Shown here: piece by piece, positions 12,540-26,690 of the stretch
How the letters are laid out: each line of letters opens with the position of its first letter
Numbering within the stretch: position 1 is the first letter of the stretch
Source: Apostichopus japonicus
Lineage: Eukaryota > Echinodermata > Holothuroidea > Aspidochirotida > Stichopodidae
Length of the DNA stretch: 64,000 nucleotides
Direction of reading: 5' to 3'
Assembly (NCBI RefSeq): GCF_037975245.1
Contig: NC_092574.1
Coordinates: forward strand, 11,123,213 to 11,187,212
The notes under the pieces: generated by a model
What the model saw: the letters and a program-made list of their open reading frames with translations, nothing else
The model's database searches: none
What the model was told of the DNA's origin: nothing
Position numbers and translations under genes: made by a program

Positions 12540-15095
12540 AGAACGATACTGAACAAAAGCTACACATACGTGCATGTCCCGCCATGCCAAAAAAAAAGTT
12601 ACGTGATGTTAAATTATTCAAGGGACACGCATATCGATAACGTACCAGCCAAGTTTTTCTTACAAAACAAACTTACACCAGAACGCGTCATATATAGCTA
12701 TATGGAGGGCCAACTTTTCTATAAGTACATGGTTATGTATAATTCCACACAACCACAGTTTTCATGCAAGGAATGATCATGTCAAAACTGAGTCCACACG
12801 CAACCCGCATGTTGACCGTTTCTGGTATATTCTTCCATGTAAATGATAAGTTCGCAAACACGGCAAATAGATGTTGTATTTCACTTATACAGTTCTACTG
12901 AAAAGTAAAGCAACAACAAATTATAATATCATATATTTTTGGAATATGATTGTGTGAACGACGTACACAATTGGGGTATATCCAGTATACCACACAATGT
13001 CCGGTCAGAATGCTGGATGATTTTTAAGACAAGTTACATATAATGACCTTTCAGGAGGACCAGGACCCACATTAAAGCGATTGTGCACACATGTGCTCAA
13101 TATCATTACAATGATGTCCACCGTGGCTACTATAGGAGCACCATTACCATTATGTCAAGCTCTCCGAGTAGCTCAATCCGAGGGCAAACTGCAATTGGTC
13201 TGATAGAGGGCCAACCATGCAAAAATAAATTGTAGTAAGTTCATCTTCCTTAATTGTTGATTTCAGGAAAATTAATAAATTGTATCCTATACCACTACCG
13301 AAAGAAATGATGACTGCCTGCATATGGCATCGAATGCCGACATCCCCGTTATCAACACTTGATGGTTGTTGATGGCAAACGTGTATAGGGTCGTATTGAA
13401 CACTGAAGAATTAAGATCTACCAATGTCCGGCATCATTGACTAATTATCCATTGATTTATAAACTCTTTTTTCTTCACGTTTGGTCCCACCTAACAAAGA
13501 GCAAATGCGGTCGTTATTTCTGGAAATCGTCGTGGCGTTTCACCTCACCGACTCCCAGCATGCAAGTTACCAAACTTAACAAGAGTACCGAACAAAAGAC
13601 AACATTTGGGATTTAACTTCAATCGATATGGGTAACAATTTTAAGATCATGCAACCACTTACCAATAGCCTGGGAATTATCAGGCCATGTGACCAAACAA
13701 CGCGCCATCTCTCTCTCTCATTTATTCCCGGAATAGCGTGGGTATATGCGGCCTTTGTATGATATAGCTGATAGTAAGACGTTGGCCTACGTTGTTACTG
13801 TGTTAGTTCCTGGTAAACATACCTCGGTGATTGGAAAGAAATTGCAGCGGGACCTGCCACTTGAGAAGACGAATACAGGAAAGATTCGTATGTTTTTGAT
13901 TTATGATAGTTAAAAGTATCTGTGATTCCTACGATTAGTTTAAAAGGAATTGTAACACAGTCTAGCTTAGTCAAGTATAAATTGTCTAGGCTATATTTGA
14001 CTAGCCTAATTTACTAACCGTAGTTTCATAATCATAAATTGAGTGTTCATCGCTTCTTTCACACGTTTATTAGTATGTGTAAAAGTAAAAGGCCTGACGT
14101 TTCGATCCTAGCAGGATAAGTATAACAGTTTTCTAACAGTTTTTTTCCCTTGACGTTTATTAGTACTATAGTAAAAATAACTTGTTCAAACATAATATAG
14201 CAAAAGACCTTCCTTCAAGGCTTTAGTCAATATTGGCACAGGAATACAAAGGGCTAGACACATCCTTCGGTGAAAGGTTACAACATTTGTGAATCAAAGC
14301 TATGCCCTAGCCCCATTATCTAAAGCTTGAAAGGTTATGGCCATCTAGGCTACTGTAGTAGGCTACTCTTGCTTACTCAGTCAGAGGCAAATAACCACAG
14401 TAGCCCATCTGAGACTGAGAGGCTCATCAATCCATAGAGGAACCTACTTGCATCCAGGACCAATCTAAACAGTGAATCATGTGGAGTGTTATTCTATCAT
14501 ATTTTGCCTAATTGTAGTGTTTAGGGCTGCTATATACACAAGTGATTTAGAAGCATTTAGAAGCAACTTGCTAAATGCCCAATTCCCTGCATCAACATAA
14601 CCTCTGACTGTGAAGAAAGTTTATTCTGTTTTTAAAATACTAAAAGTATCGAGAAAAGTACAAGATGGCTTCTAGTACTAGGCAAAGACAGTACTTGGCC
14701 TAAACAGAGATAATTCAATAAATTATTCTTTGGTGAATATACTTTTCAACTTGTTCAATAATGGGAGGCTCAACTGCCGCATACATAATGGTATACAAGG
14801 CATGTATAACTAATTGACAATTTGGGAAAAATCCAAAAAATTTTGAATGGATGGTTGGGTCAATATTTTTAAGTAAGAACCCCATCGTTATGTTAACAAT
14901 GACCATTCTTTAAAAATGGTAATAGAAACTTGCATATGAAAATAAACCAGTATGTTGAATTTCTAGCCAACCACAGTCTAAATATTTAGATATATCAATA
15001 TCCTGCATGTGCTACCAGAAATACTAAGATTATGTTACATTCAGACATGATGTTTCAGTTTTGATTTTCGTTTTTGGATTGATGTTATTGTACAG
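12540..15095. other. Upstream region of the transglutaminase gene
   Basis: No coding exon is recognised. The first coding exon of the transglutaminase gene is preceded by an acceptor-like TTGTACAG ending at 15095 and an in-frame TAG at 15115, so at least one 5' untranslated exon should lie upstream. A candidate ends at a GTATGT donor near 13888, but nothing independent confirms it. A Penelope-type hammerhead remnant lies near 14091. Confidence 0.4.
14091..14128 (-). mobile_element. Degenerate hammerhead ribozyme motif of a Penelope-like element
   Basis: Read on the minus strand, the segment contains ATCCTGCTAGGATCGAAACG followed by TCAGGCC. This is a stem II hairpin (ATCC-TGCT-AGGAT), the GAAA core and the GUC cleavage triplet, as found in hammerheads of Penelope-like retroelement terminal repeats. 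The other core box, normally CUGAUGA, is damaged (CTGTTATA), so self-cleavage is unlikely. No Penelope reverse transcriptase is visible nearby. Confidence 0.55.
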
Positions 15096-15120
15096 ATACA
15101 GTAAGCCAGTACGGTAGTTC

Positions 15121-18100
15121 ATGATGGTTCGTCGTTCCACAAGAGTTTCTCGTACCCCTAAGAGGTTTGCATATGGCAGTGGCTATGAACCCTACCCAAC
15201 AACCTCTTCTGCAAGAGCAGCCTTGAAGAGTGAAGGCAGGCGAATGGTCCCAGATGTGCCACTGTTGATCCCAAAAGCTCCTGAAACTGGTATTTGATAG
15301 CCTTTGCTTCTCATTTCTTTCTTCGAGTTCTGAATCCACATTAATACTTTGATGAGAGGATAATGCAGAATATGAATAATCAGTGGTAATGAATGAATGT
15401 AAGCTTAACAACTCCTGTTGTCAAAGTTGAAAGTGTAGTCCAATCAAAACTGAAACAATGGAGTAAATACAAAACATTTCTCAGTACAGTAGTTGTGTAT
15501 ATGTCATCATGCCTGCATGTTCCATGTCCACTTTGATACACAAGATATATAAACTTTAACACATGAAGATATCTTAAATATACCTGGTTGAATTTGACCT
15601 TTCGACTGCCTCGAGATTCATACATAATAATGCTAATCTCTTTGATTTGTAAACAAAAGATATTCCTTAGAATTTATTCCCGCAAAATTGAAATGTGAAA
15701 ATTTCTCTGCTGTCAGTAAGAGTAGATTCATAACTATGATTCATTCTTTCGCTTCAAACAGAGAAGCAGCTGAAAGTGATATCTGTGGACCTTCTCGAAG
15801 AACGTAACGGCAAGGACCATCACACCGACCAGTATGAAGTTGAGCAACTGGTCCTGCGAAAGGGACAGGCGTTCCATCTTGATGTGGAGTTTGATCACCC
15901 TTATGATGCCTCAACTGACACCATCTGGCTTGAAATGCTCATGGGTAGGTCTCTGACTTCCTTTACCCCTTCTGTACTTGAGTGGCCGTCTCCATAATTT
16001 AGCATATATATACTTGTATATCTTTCCATGATAACTTTTTGAACTGATAAATGAAGAAACACCATGTAGGTCTTTATTTATTTTATTTTTTTATAGTCCC
16101 CAGTTTGCTTGTCATTTATGGAGAACATATTTGTTGCCTCTAGATTCAAGATGTTTTGTCCGTCAGACAATATCTAGAATAAATCACCTCAGAGGGAGAC
16201 TTTAGGCAGAATGATACAGGCTCACAGTCCAACAAAAGAAGACAAAAAAAAAAAAAAAATTGAGTTCACTGCTAATTACAGTTTTTAAGGTATTCAGCCT
16301 TTAAATGTATATGTTAAACCTCACCTATCAGCAGTCTTTTTCTTGCAATTGTATTTAAATTTTGACAGAGGATTGCAAAGTTATTTATAGTAGTATTTAA
16401 AGAAGAAACATCTCTATTTTCACATTTTTTATGGTTAAATGCAATCTGATTAACTGTCACATCAAGCACTGCCATACAATAATTGAAAGTACTGGTGGCA
16501 ATTTTTTCCTTCGGCGGTTTTAAAACGATGGGTCTGTGTTTTCTCTGCCCTTAGGGTCGCGCCCTAGAGTCTCCTCGGGTACCAGGATCGTGCTTCCAAC
16601 CAAGAAAGGTTCACCAGCTCATGACGCCTCCTGGGTTGAAGTTTTGAGGTCCTCCGGCAACAAGACATCACTGAAGGCTTATCTGGAATCGGATAGCATC
16701 ATTGGACTCTTCGATTTGGTCGTTTGCACCGAAACCAGCGGAGAAGATGAATACCGCTACGACGTGGAGACAGATGTGTATGTTATCTTCAACCCATGGT
16801 GTAAACGTGAGTATTTTCATATTTCATGAGAATGGTTTGACTCTGGATAACTCTCACGCTTATTGGAGAGACTTTTTCTTCTTGCAGAAGGTTGGAAACA
16901 TTGCCAACAAGAATGACTTGTTTTGTAATCCTGATGTGTGCTTAACTGATTTGTATCCACACCTGGTTAATAACAGTTAGGTTTTTATCTATGTTTGTCA
17001 ATATACTGAGTAATATTTTGTGATGAGAAATAACAGAACCCTAATAATGGCTTTCTGGGTTTCATTCATTGCACTGGGTGATTTTAAGAATTTATTATCT
17101 GTTGCTTGCATAAGTGACCCTCATTATAATCCTCTTAACATGTTTGATCGTTTAACATTAGTTAGCTCTCTGGTGTGTATCTTTCTGTTTGTCTTGTGTT
17201 GTTTAATTTAAATTATACTGGCAACCTGCCAATTATTCTCTGTGTCCATTAATGCTCCAACATAGCCCATGATATACGTTAACTCTCTTGTTAAAGTTGC
17301 AAGTTATTTTATCAATCAGATGTATTTGCTTGACTCTACAGATGACGGCACATACATGTCAAATGACGCAGAGCGCAAGGAGTATGTCCTCAACGATGAA
17401 GGAGCGTATTTCTATGGGAGCAAGGTCCAGATCGGAGGCGCTCCGTGGTACCAAGGACAGGTATGACGTTTGTTGCAGCTTTCCCATCCTTTATGTGAGA
17501 CCACTATTGGTGCTTAATCTTTTTATTTCCCCCTTGTATCATGAAAAATGGTGTTTTGGAATGGTCCATTTCTCATTTCGTGGTCTTGTTTTCAAGTTAC
17601 ATAAAACTATAGGTGTTTGTGGAAGCATTTCTATACATGGAGCTAGTGACAGCTTAGCTTTGAATGCAGGGTGTATATATTTACTAATATGCTTGTTATG
17701 ATGTTTTTTTTTTTTGGTCAATAGTTTGAACCAGTTGCCATAGAATGTGTCTTCCACCTCCTCAAGAAATCTGGGTTGACTTTCTCGTACTGGAATTCTC
17801 CTCCTCATATTGTCAGGTCTCTATCTGCACTGGTAAGTCAAATCTTGCTTTTTTGTGGGGGGGGGGGTGCGGGTGCGGGAGGGGGTGTTCATAAATGTGA
17901 GATGCAGGTTATGTTTCCAACTATTACAACAGAATAGAAAATGTCACGAAAAAGTCCAACCAGAAGAGCTATCACATATCAAAACAAATTTTCTCAATGT
18001 GTTAGTTTCAAGGCAGGTATACTAACGCTTTGCACAAAGCTAGAAATGAACCTAGCTTTTCACAAATCAATTGTAGTACTGTTTGTTAGTTTAATTAAAA

Positions 18101-21100
18101 TGCAAAGGTTGGATTCCAGCTTAGTTCCAACTTTCAGGGAAAGCAAAAAAGATACATAGCATTCACTGCACCTGTGACTTGGGTGAGTACAGGATGTGGG
18201 GGGGGGGGGGGGGGAGGAGGAGTGGATTATGGCGAAATGTACTTACAGTAATGGATTAACAATTTCATCTGGTAACGCATTAGCAACATGTTATGGGCAA
18301 ATAGTAAAATTACCAGAAGAAATAGTAAAAATGTGCAGTTTTTTGTTCACAGGAAAGGTCCAAGGTAATTTTGTTTTCTGATTTGAAGCCAAAAAAGTTG
18401 TGAACCTCCGCAGTGATACACAAAATGTGAACAATATATTAATTTAAACTGCTCTTAAAGAAAACTATTTGCTTAATGAGGGACCTGTGTTAACAAGTTT
18501 ACAAAAAGAAAAACAATAAAACCAGAAAAAAAAACACTCAAAACTGAGATGATATGATTTTTTATTTTCGCTTGATTTTATCGTCATGGTTATATCAGAT
18601 CAACAGTCAGGACGATGATGGAGTTCTTGTAGGCAACTGGAGCGGTGATTACTCTGATGGAGTGGAGCCGACTGATTGGACAGGTTCCATCTCCATCCTC
18701 AAGGAGTACATGGAGACTGGCAAACCAGTCAAGTACGGCCAATGCTGGGTCTTTGGCAGTCTCTTCACCACTGGTAAGAAGTCACTGCGGCATTGAAACT
18801 TTTGATTAACCTGTCCATCTTTGCAGAAGACATTACATTTCATGTATATTTGGTTATACCACATGTCAGTTATTCGCATTTTGTTTTGCATGTAAGTTTG
18901 TGCAGTATTCTTGTTTCGTAACATTCATGTGCAACCTTTTAGTGCAAGGGCCATTTTTTAATAGATCACAAACATTGATGTGCCAACGCAGTAACATTTA
19001 TAAATACATATTTGGTATTTTGACAGTTCTGTGTCATTAGGGAGCTTCCCAACACATTGTGGTTTTATCTATGATGGCCGTCTTCCAACTTAGGTTAGTC
19101 TAATTGTAGTTACTGGTTAGTCTAATTGTAGTTACAGGTTAGTCTAATTGTAGTTACTGGTTACCTGTAGCCTAATTGTTTGTCACAGGTTAGTCTAATT
19201 GTAGTTACAGGTTAGTCTAATTGTAGTTACAGGTTAGTCTAATTGTAGTTACAGGTTAGTCTAATTGTAGTTACAGGTTAGGCTAATTGTAGTTACAGGT
19301 TAGGCTAATTGTAGTTACAGGTTGTAATATTAGTATTACACTACTGTCCTTGGTGTGTAGAGTGGAGGCTACTTATAAACTTAGCAAACTGCTGTTATGT
19401 AATCTAAAGCTTTCAGTGTATCATTACACCATATAGTCATAGTTTACAATAATGTGTGTTTAACTCATGTGTCCTGTATAGTTGCTAAATACTTGCTTGT
19501 TCTTAGCATTTCCTACGATTCCCTTCCAGCAATGCGAGCTATTGGTATCCCATCGAGAACAATCACCAACTTTGCATCTGCCCACGACTCCGATGCCAAC
19601 CTAACCCTTGACTACCATTTTGGTGAGGACCGCATGTCATTGCCAGATGAAGACGAAGATAGTATTTGGTAGGTCATTCTTTGGTTCTCCCCCACCCCCT
19701 CCCCCCCCTCGCCACTGAATCCTCTCCTCTCGCCACCCCTCAAATGAAAAAAGTATATATATATTTCTCAAGTCCCATAAGCCTGCATATTGTGCAATGT
19801 GTGACTGTTCTCTGTGAACAACATTTTTTTAAAAAGTTAGAAGACCACATCACATATTGGAGTCGGTCTGGTTAATGCTAACCGAACTTAAAACTGGTTA
19901 AGTTTTGATCATTTGTGGTCGTATGCACATATAAACACTTTACGACTGTTCCACTACAATCTAAGATATGACATTCACAAGTAGCATCTGGGAGCATGGA
20001 GTGAGGACGTCAGCATGGAGTTGGAATGTCTGGATGGAGTTGGGGCGTCAAATGTAGTCAGGGTTACCTTTGGATTTCCCTCCCTTTTGTATCTGAAAAA
20101 CAAGAACCCAAAGATAGTTAAATTTAGGTAAAAAATATAGACTTTGATGTACATATAGTATGGACCAATTTGCAGTGGAAATGAATTTTCAGTGGTTTGA
20201 ATTTGTGATTAATCAGTAAAGCTGACCACTGGAAAGACCTTGGGAAAACGTATCATGTTTCGGTCATCCTACTTTCCTTAACTCCTTTCTTTCCTTGCTT
20301 TCTGCATATACAATGGGAAATAATTGAAGACCACCATATTCACAGTGACACGACAAAAAATGAATTAAATTTTGGACCACCTCATCCTTATTGACACAGT
20401 GAAAAATATTGAAAACGGCAAAACCAATCGACACCACCATATTGGTTTCCTGCGGTTAAAATAAGTTGACACCACCATATGCAGAAGTAACTGGCAGATC
20501 AATTCTGCACAATGATTCAAATAGTGCTAAACTAGAACCGCTTGACAATTTGACAGCGTAACAAATTGGTTCAAAATGTATGCCATAGATTGTTCACTTC
20601 TTTCCACACTGCCTCTCTCATTCACTTCAGCTCGATAATGATAGACAGTCAAATTATCAGTTGTTTTTGTTAGTTTCAGTAAGTTCTGATATATCATGAT
20701 GTTTCTTTCACTGTTTGTTTCTATGCATCTATTAGGAACTTTCATGTCTGGAATGATGCTTGGATGGCTCGCCCTGATCTCCCCGAGGGGTACGGGGGAT
20801 GGCAAGCGGTGGATGCCACTCCGCAAGAAACCAGTCGAGGTATGTGGATGGTCGTGTGACGACCATTTTCAAAAGATATCGTTCTGTCAGTGAAGTCTAG
20901 ATTTAAAATGTTTTAGGCTGAACTGTGTCAGTGTTTTGCATGTAGTAACGTCACGTAGAGTGGAAGGGAGTTATTTCCGTTGTTCTCTACCTGATGTGGA
21001 GATGCCCCTTTTGAACTGCACACACCAGAAGCCAACAACATTGAGATTCATTTGCAAGATATCAATAGCATTAAAGTTATCTCAGCAAAGTTGCTGTGAA

Positions 21101-24100
21101 GTCAGGTATTTGACGCTACTGGGTGCAGGATGCTATAGCCCTCTCACTGCCCTATGTTTGACACAATTCCTTAACACAGGTTATTTTCCAATCATGTTGT
21201 GAAATTGGTGGGAACATTCATTGACCGTCGGGTAGTAGAAACAGAGTCTTTTTACTTGGTTACCAGGTTCATTCAGGATGGGACCAGCTTCACTCAGTGC
21301 CATCAAGCGAGGTCACGTGTATCTGGACTACGATACCAAGTTTGCATTCGCCGAGGTCAACGCAGAGACCGTATACTGGACCGTCTTTGACAACCGCAGA
21401 ACGGTAAGGATGAAATTTTACTCCGAACTTCGGCTCCTTCAGGGACTCCGTTGATGAATCTTGAAATATGTATCATACATCATATCCCTGGGCATGTATG
21501 ATGTAGGGTCACATTTGGGAAGGAGAATATAGTTTAGTGAATTGCATCGAGCATGGCCATTTTGATATGAATAAGTAGTTAAGTTTAAAATGTAGAAATG
21601 AATCTTTTTCGTTTGCACTAGCTGTATAATTTGTCCCATATCCCAGGCATTTTGACTTGCTATTCCAGGTGCAATTTTCGATCGTCAGTATGTCACATCC
21701 GTCCTATTTATGTCCCTGTTATGTCTGCTAAGGACATACCAGATTTCCAGATGTGTTATATATATGTCATGTTTGTTTTCTTGTCAATGATCTCCATCTC
21801 GGCTGCTTGGTATTTCGTCTGTCACTCTCAAAATTCAATGCGAATAAGCTTTCTTTCTTGGACACTTGATTTTTTTTTTTTTTTTTTTTTAGCCACCAGA
21901 GGTAATTACTGTAGATTCAGACAATGTTGGAAAGTACATCAGTACTAAGGCGGTTGGCCGCATGGCTAGACATGACATCACCGACCAGTATAAATTTAGC
22001 GAAGGTAAGACCAATAGAGCTGGAGTTAGCTATGATAAGTTTTTATACTTCGCTGCCATACCCCCACAGTGTTGGTAACCCCCCCCAAGGGTGTTGGTAA
22101 ACCTGGGTGTCTCATGGGGTCGGTAAAAACATCACCCTTGAAATTGGAAAGTCAAGCCAATGACAAATAGTGTTAGCAATATGGTAGTGCTTTGTAATGC
22201 TTGGAGTCTTGCATCCACAGAAGGCAACATGGCAATGCATTTTAAAATTGGATTTTTTTGGTTTTTTATTTTGGTTTTTGTCCCTCCTCTGTGAGAATGT
22301 TAGCAGTGGGTTGGTCATTAAGATATGTCAAGTAACATTACAACATAGTAACATTATTGTAACCAGATCGATTTATTGATTTTACTGTACTTCAATGGTG
22401 AAAGCTCATTCTTTTGTGCAACATTGATGTGTCCAAAGCCACACTACAACAATATGCTATATTTTAATTAGAATCCCAACATATCAGGAACACTGTTTAT
22501 GGTTAAATCAACTTCTGTGAACTTTTGTCTGTGTGTGTGTGAATCACATTTACACATGAGTTTATTCTATGGGTTGTATTTCCAGTCCAGTTATTTAGCT
22601 ATCAAAAGTCTTATTGGCAGCAGACCAGTTATAGATAATTGTTGAGCTAATATAGTTCCAGACATAAGCACAGTGAACGGTCACTCTCTTCCAGGAACCC
22701 AGAGAGAACGTATGGCTGTGCTCACAGCTAGCAAGTACGTCAAATCGGCCAAGAATTTCATGAAGGACGTACCAAAAGACGTGTCCTTTAGCGTAGAGCT
22801 GCCCAGAGATGTAATCATCGGTTCGGACATAGAAGTAACCGTCCGTGCCACCAACAACAGCAGCAGCTCTCGGTCTGTTCCAATATCTGTCTCGGGTAGC
22901 ACCGTCTACTATACAGGAGTCAAGAAAGCAACTGTGGTTTCTTCCAAATACACATTGAAGATTTCTGCTGGCAAAAGTAAGTCTTGTTGTGTTGGACACA
23001 TAAGACCAGACTGAAAGTTTAAGCCTCGCATGTGCAAGTAGTGTTAAATTGAAGCCCTGGAATTTTACCTTGTATCTTGCTGTAACCAGAGGAAAATCTT
23101 AGAAGAATATGTTTACTTCAAGCTTCAGTTTTTGTAGGTTTATTTGGTAAACCAAAATATGTGCTTTAGCAATTTTCAGATAAATTTAAGTTAAAGGATA
23201 TTCCCACAAAGGATCCTGATCTGTCCCACTATATGTGCTCATTACAATACTTTTACAGAAGTGTCCAAGTCTTTCGTTAATTGTTTGTTTGTTTTCCTCT
23301 GTTACCCATTGTCTTCATCTTTTAACCAACTTCCACCTGTAGCCGAAGACTTTAAGGTTACCTTGACTGCAGAAGAGTATTTGGGTTCACTGACAGAGTT
23401 TGCCGGATTTGTTTTTTTCATCATGGGAATGGTCTCGGAGACCAAACAGACCTATAGCACCCAGAGGGATTTTGTTCTTCAGAAACCAGAACTAAGCATT
23501 GAGGTAAAAAGCCCAAGAACAATTCCTTCTTTTTCTTTCCTTTAGACCCCCTTTTTCTTACTGCTCATCTCTTATCATGATATTTCTATTCTGCCTCCAT
23601 ATCCTATATGGTTAGTATATTTGCTTCTGTTTACATACACGGTGATATGTTGGTGAGATGTGGCGTTGCACACTCTTCTTCCCACACTTTGTGAGTCATG
23701 TTGTAATTTCTCGAGAGTTGCTGGCACTCATCAAGCTCTATGGTCTAAAATCACCCAATATAACACCTTGTGAATTTCTTAAATGTTTAAGAAATACTTA
23801 TGGACGAGGTGAAACCAGCTGCAGTAGTTATCAACCCATCATTGTCTTGTTTTCCCAAACCCACAGGTGGATGACAACCTCAAAGTTGGAAGTCCATTCA
23901 GCATATCGGTATCTTTTGAAAACCCTTTGAAGTATCCTCTTGTGGATTGCCGTTTCCGAATTGAAGGACCAGGAATCGACGGCCATAGATTGGAAAGTTT
24001 CAGGTGAGTTATATTAATTTTAAGTTTAGTATTACTCAAAAGAGTTTTGTTACGGTAACGTATGTCAACTATTTAATACAAATGCTTCTTCAAGGAGCTC

Positions 24101-24582
24101 TTTCCTTGAGAAATTCAGGACTTTCTGAGTTTGAAAATGCTTTGCCTGCGTGTGTGTCCTTGTGGAGTAAGTTTATAAAGTAGTATGGGAACTAATGCTA
24201 AAACTGACACTCTTTGGACTCACGCTTGGAGTCATGTGTACCAGTACTCATAAATTAGGGGAATTCCTAGTACTTTTGCTATTGTACTTGTACAACAAAG
24301 TCTGCTAGCATCACACATGTGCACTTGAACGCACCTTTAAGATATCTTGTCAGGGAGTATGGTTAAAAGGCGTGTGTGGATGCATAAGTTCATTCCTTAG
24401 ACTGTAATTTAATTTCAATGATCTTTTTGAATTCTTCCAGACAAGTGAAACCTCATGAACGAGTCGCCCACCGTATCAGGCTAACAGCCAAAAGGTCCGG
24501 CACCCGAAGTCTTAATGTGACCTTTGCCTCCAACGAGATAAAGGGCGTGAAGAGTTCCATCTCTGTTTCCGTGGCGGAGTGA
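15121..24582 (+). CDS. Transglutaminase (protein-glutamine gamma-glutamyltransferase)
   Basis: Calcium-dependent enzyme that forms isopeptide cross-links between glutamine and lysine side chains. Fourteen coding exons join in phase to 739 residues: 15121-15289, 15762-15944, 16555-16806, 17342-17460, 17725-17832, 18599-18773, 19530-19668, 20736-20839, 21267-21403, 21893-22004, 22695-22976, 23343-23503, 23867-24003 and 24441-24582. Order of parts: an Arg-rich extension of about 55 residues, N-terminal beta-sandwich (about 57-200), papain-like core (about 205-520) and two C-terminal beta-barrels (about 535-739). The triad is complete: Cys326 in YGQCWVF, His385 in FHVW and Asp408 in VDATPQ, spaced as in vertebrate enzymes. 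No signal peptide is seen, so a cytoplasmic or non-classically released form is likely. The start is the first ATG after an in-frame stop at 15115; the next codon is also ATG. Which vertebrate paralogue is closest cannot be told by eye. Confidence 0.97.
19092..19323. repeat. 22-bp minisatellite in a transglutaminase intron
   Basis: About ten head-to-tail copies of AGGTTAGTCTAATTGTAGTT (plus AC) lie in the intron between coding exons 6 and 7, with one divergent unit near 19160. The unit contains an AG and a GTTAGT that look like weak splice signals, but the flanking real exons have better sites. Confidence 0.92.
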
Positions 24583-26676
24583 CCGGTGGGAAACACCAGG
24601 TGGGCTCGAGGTCACCGTGACTATTCGGTAGTTATTTTCTTAATACTCCCATGGTGGTTGTCCAACTATTCCATTGAATTTATTCTTCTCGTTAGTGGTA
24701 AAGGTTAACTTAAGTTTTTGATTCTTTGCAAAAGGCAAAGTGAATCTTTGTGATGGTGATGGCATGTGTGAGACGTATGTGTGTGTGTGTGTGTGTGATA
24801 CCATTTCTTGTAAATTTTCAAACTAAAATAATACATGGTGGTGAAACTTCATATTTTGAATCTGAATTCAGCATAATGAATAGAAGCACCCCATTGTTAA
24901 GTCTTGTACACATGGTTCCTCTAATAGCAACCCTGTTGTTGTTTTGAAAATGTCAAAGGTCCTTTGAGGGCACCAGAGGTCAAAAGAATGAAAACCCTGT
25001 AATCTCAATAACTTCAAAATCATAGCTTGCATGAACTATATACTTAGTGTGTGGATTCACCACAGTTAGCAGAAGATAGAAGAATCTGCATTAAGTTCAT
25101 ATGAGGACACCAGATGTCAGAGTCTGAAAAACCTTGTAAGGTTGATAACAAAGTCAAACCTTGGATGAACTTAATACTGAGAGTGTTGCTCCACCTCATC
25201 AAGCACAAGATGTGAATTGTTTTTTTCTGTTAGCAGATGTTAGCAGATTCATTATGCTGAATTGTTTTTTTCTATTAGCAATGGTCACTTTGAGGTCAAC
25301 AAAGCTTAAAATTTTGAACACCTTGTCAAAATGATCACTACAAAAGCTGAACTTGTATTAACTTGAATTTTTTTGTTATGTAGATAATCCTCATTCACTT
25401 GGTTAAATTTGTCTTCACATAGTTTACATCATATTCTCATGTACTGTAAAATGAAAGGAACATCACAAAGGAATCACATAGCCGGTTGGCTTGCTGGTTA
25501 CTTTGTAACCTTAATGGTGCTCAGACCCACCGATTCTACTGCTGATATGCAAGCAAGTTGACATTGATCATCGCTGAGTTACCATCGCTACTCATCGCTG
25601 AGTTATCTTTTGAATCTTTCGAAAATCAAAGTTCCATTAAAGGGTGTCTCTGATAAAAATTGTCGTCAAATAATATCTGTAGTGTAATAACTAGTTGTGG
25701 TTGAACACATTTTTCCGGCTAATGAGCCGTTTTGTATCAGGATTATAGTATGGACCAAAAGCTTCAGACACAGCACACTGCTTTGCAAGTTTGAAGTCAA
25801 ATTTATTTTCACACGAAAAATACTTTCTGCCTATCATTAGCTCCATTTCATAGAATTCCATGTGTAAAATTTCTTACTGACTTTAAAACCTAGATCTTTC
25901 TCTTTGCATTTTGGTGGAAAATTTACAAAGTGGTTTTATATCCCCGTCTCTGTAGTCTTTTTTCTATTACCCTTTTTTACCCTTTCTTTTTTTGGAATGT
26001 CAATGTTTTCTTTGAACCGTGTTAAGGGTGCCATTTCAGTTCCATGGAACTAACATTTGTCGTAACATTGCTTTTGTTAATGGTATTAAAAACTTGTTTT
26101 GGCAGAGTTTTCTTTAAAAAAGAAAAAGAAAAGAAAAAAGGACATTTGATAGTTTTGTATGTTACTTAATCAAGTAAATTGTTATCCTTCCCAGAGCTGT
26201 CAGTCTTTGGTAACAGAAAATTTATCCCTAAGTTTTGTTGGAATTTTTTCATTTCTTTCTTCTTTTGATATATATGAACATCAAGCAAGATTTCATTCGT
26301 CCAATTTTTATCTAGAAACTGAAAATTGATGCCTGCGCCTTTCCTCTAGTATCAAAGTTCTTGCCCCTTTTTACGCAAAAATTAAAAAAACAGATTTATA
26401 TTTGGCCTTGTCCTGGAAAATTTTAATGGATGGCTGGCTAGCAATCCACACATTTTCTTTAAAAGTCCAAAGAAATTAATATTTTGGCCATGCTGAACTT
26501 TTTTATGCATTTAGCTCATCTGTATAGGGCAGTGGCAGGTTAAAATAGATTTGTAGTTTAAACAAGACAAGTGGGGTTTCTTTCTATTTCTCACAATTAA
26601 GGAAATTGCCAGCAATGAATAGTATCAGCGAGTAGTTTTGCAGAGACAACTTTCACCATTGTCATGGCAACATGAT

Positions 26677-26690
26677 GTTGCCATGGCAAC
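26677..26690. promoter_or_regulatory. Perfect X-box palindrome (RFX site)
   Basis: GTTGCCATGGCAAC is the full symmetric RFX-factor binding consensus. It sits inside a larger hairpin-capable repeat, CATGGCAACAT-G-ATGTTGCCATG, at about 26663-26685. RFX sites usually lie in promoters, often of ciliary genes, yet here it is in the probable 3' UTR/intergenic zone with no gene start recognised nearby. Confidence 0.5.

Noticed and set aside
17288-17701. 137-codon plus-strand open frame
   Set aside because: It overlaps transglutaminase exon 4 in another frame and runs into the intron.
22595-22999. 134-codon minus-strand open frame
   Set aside because: Antisense shadow of transglutaminase coding exon 11.
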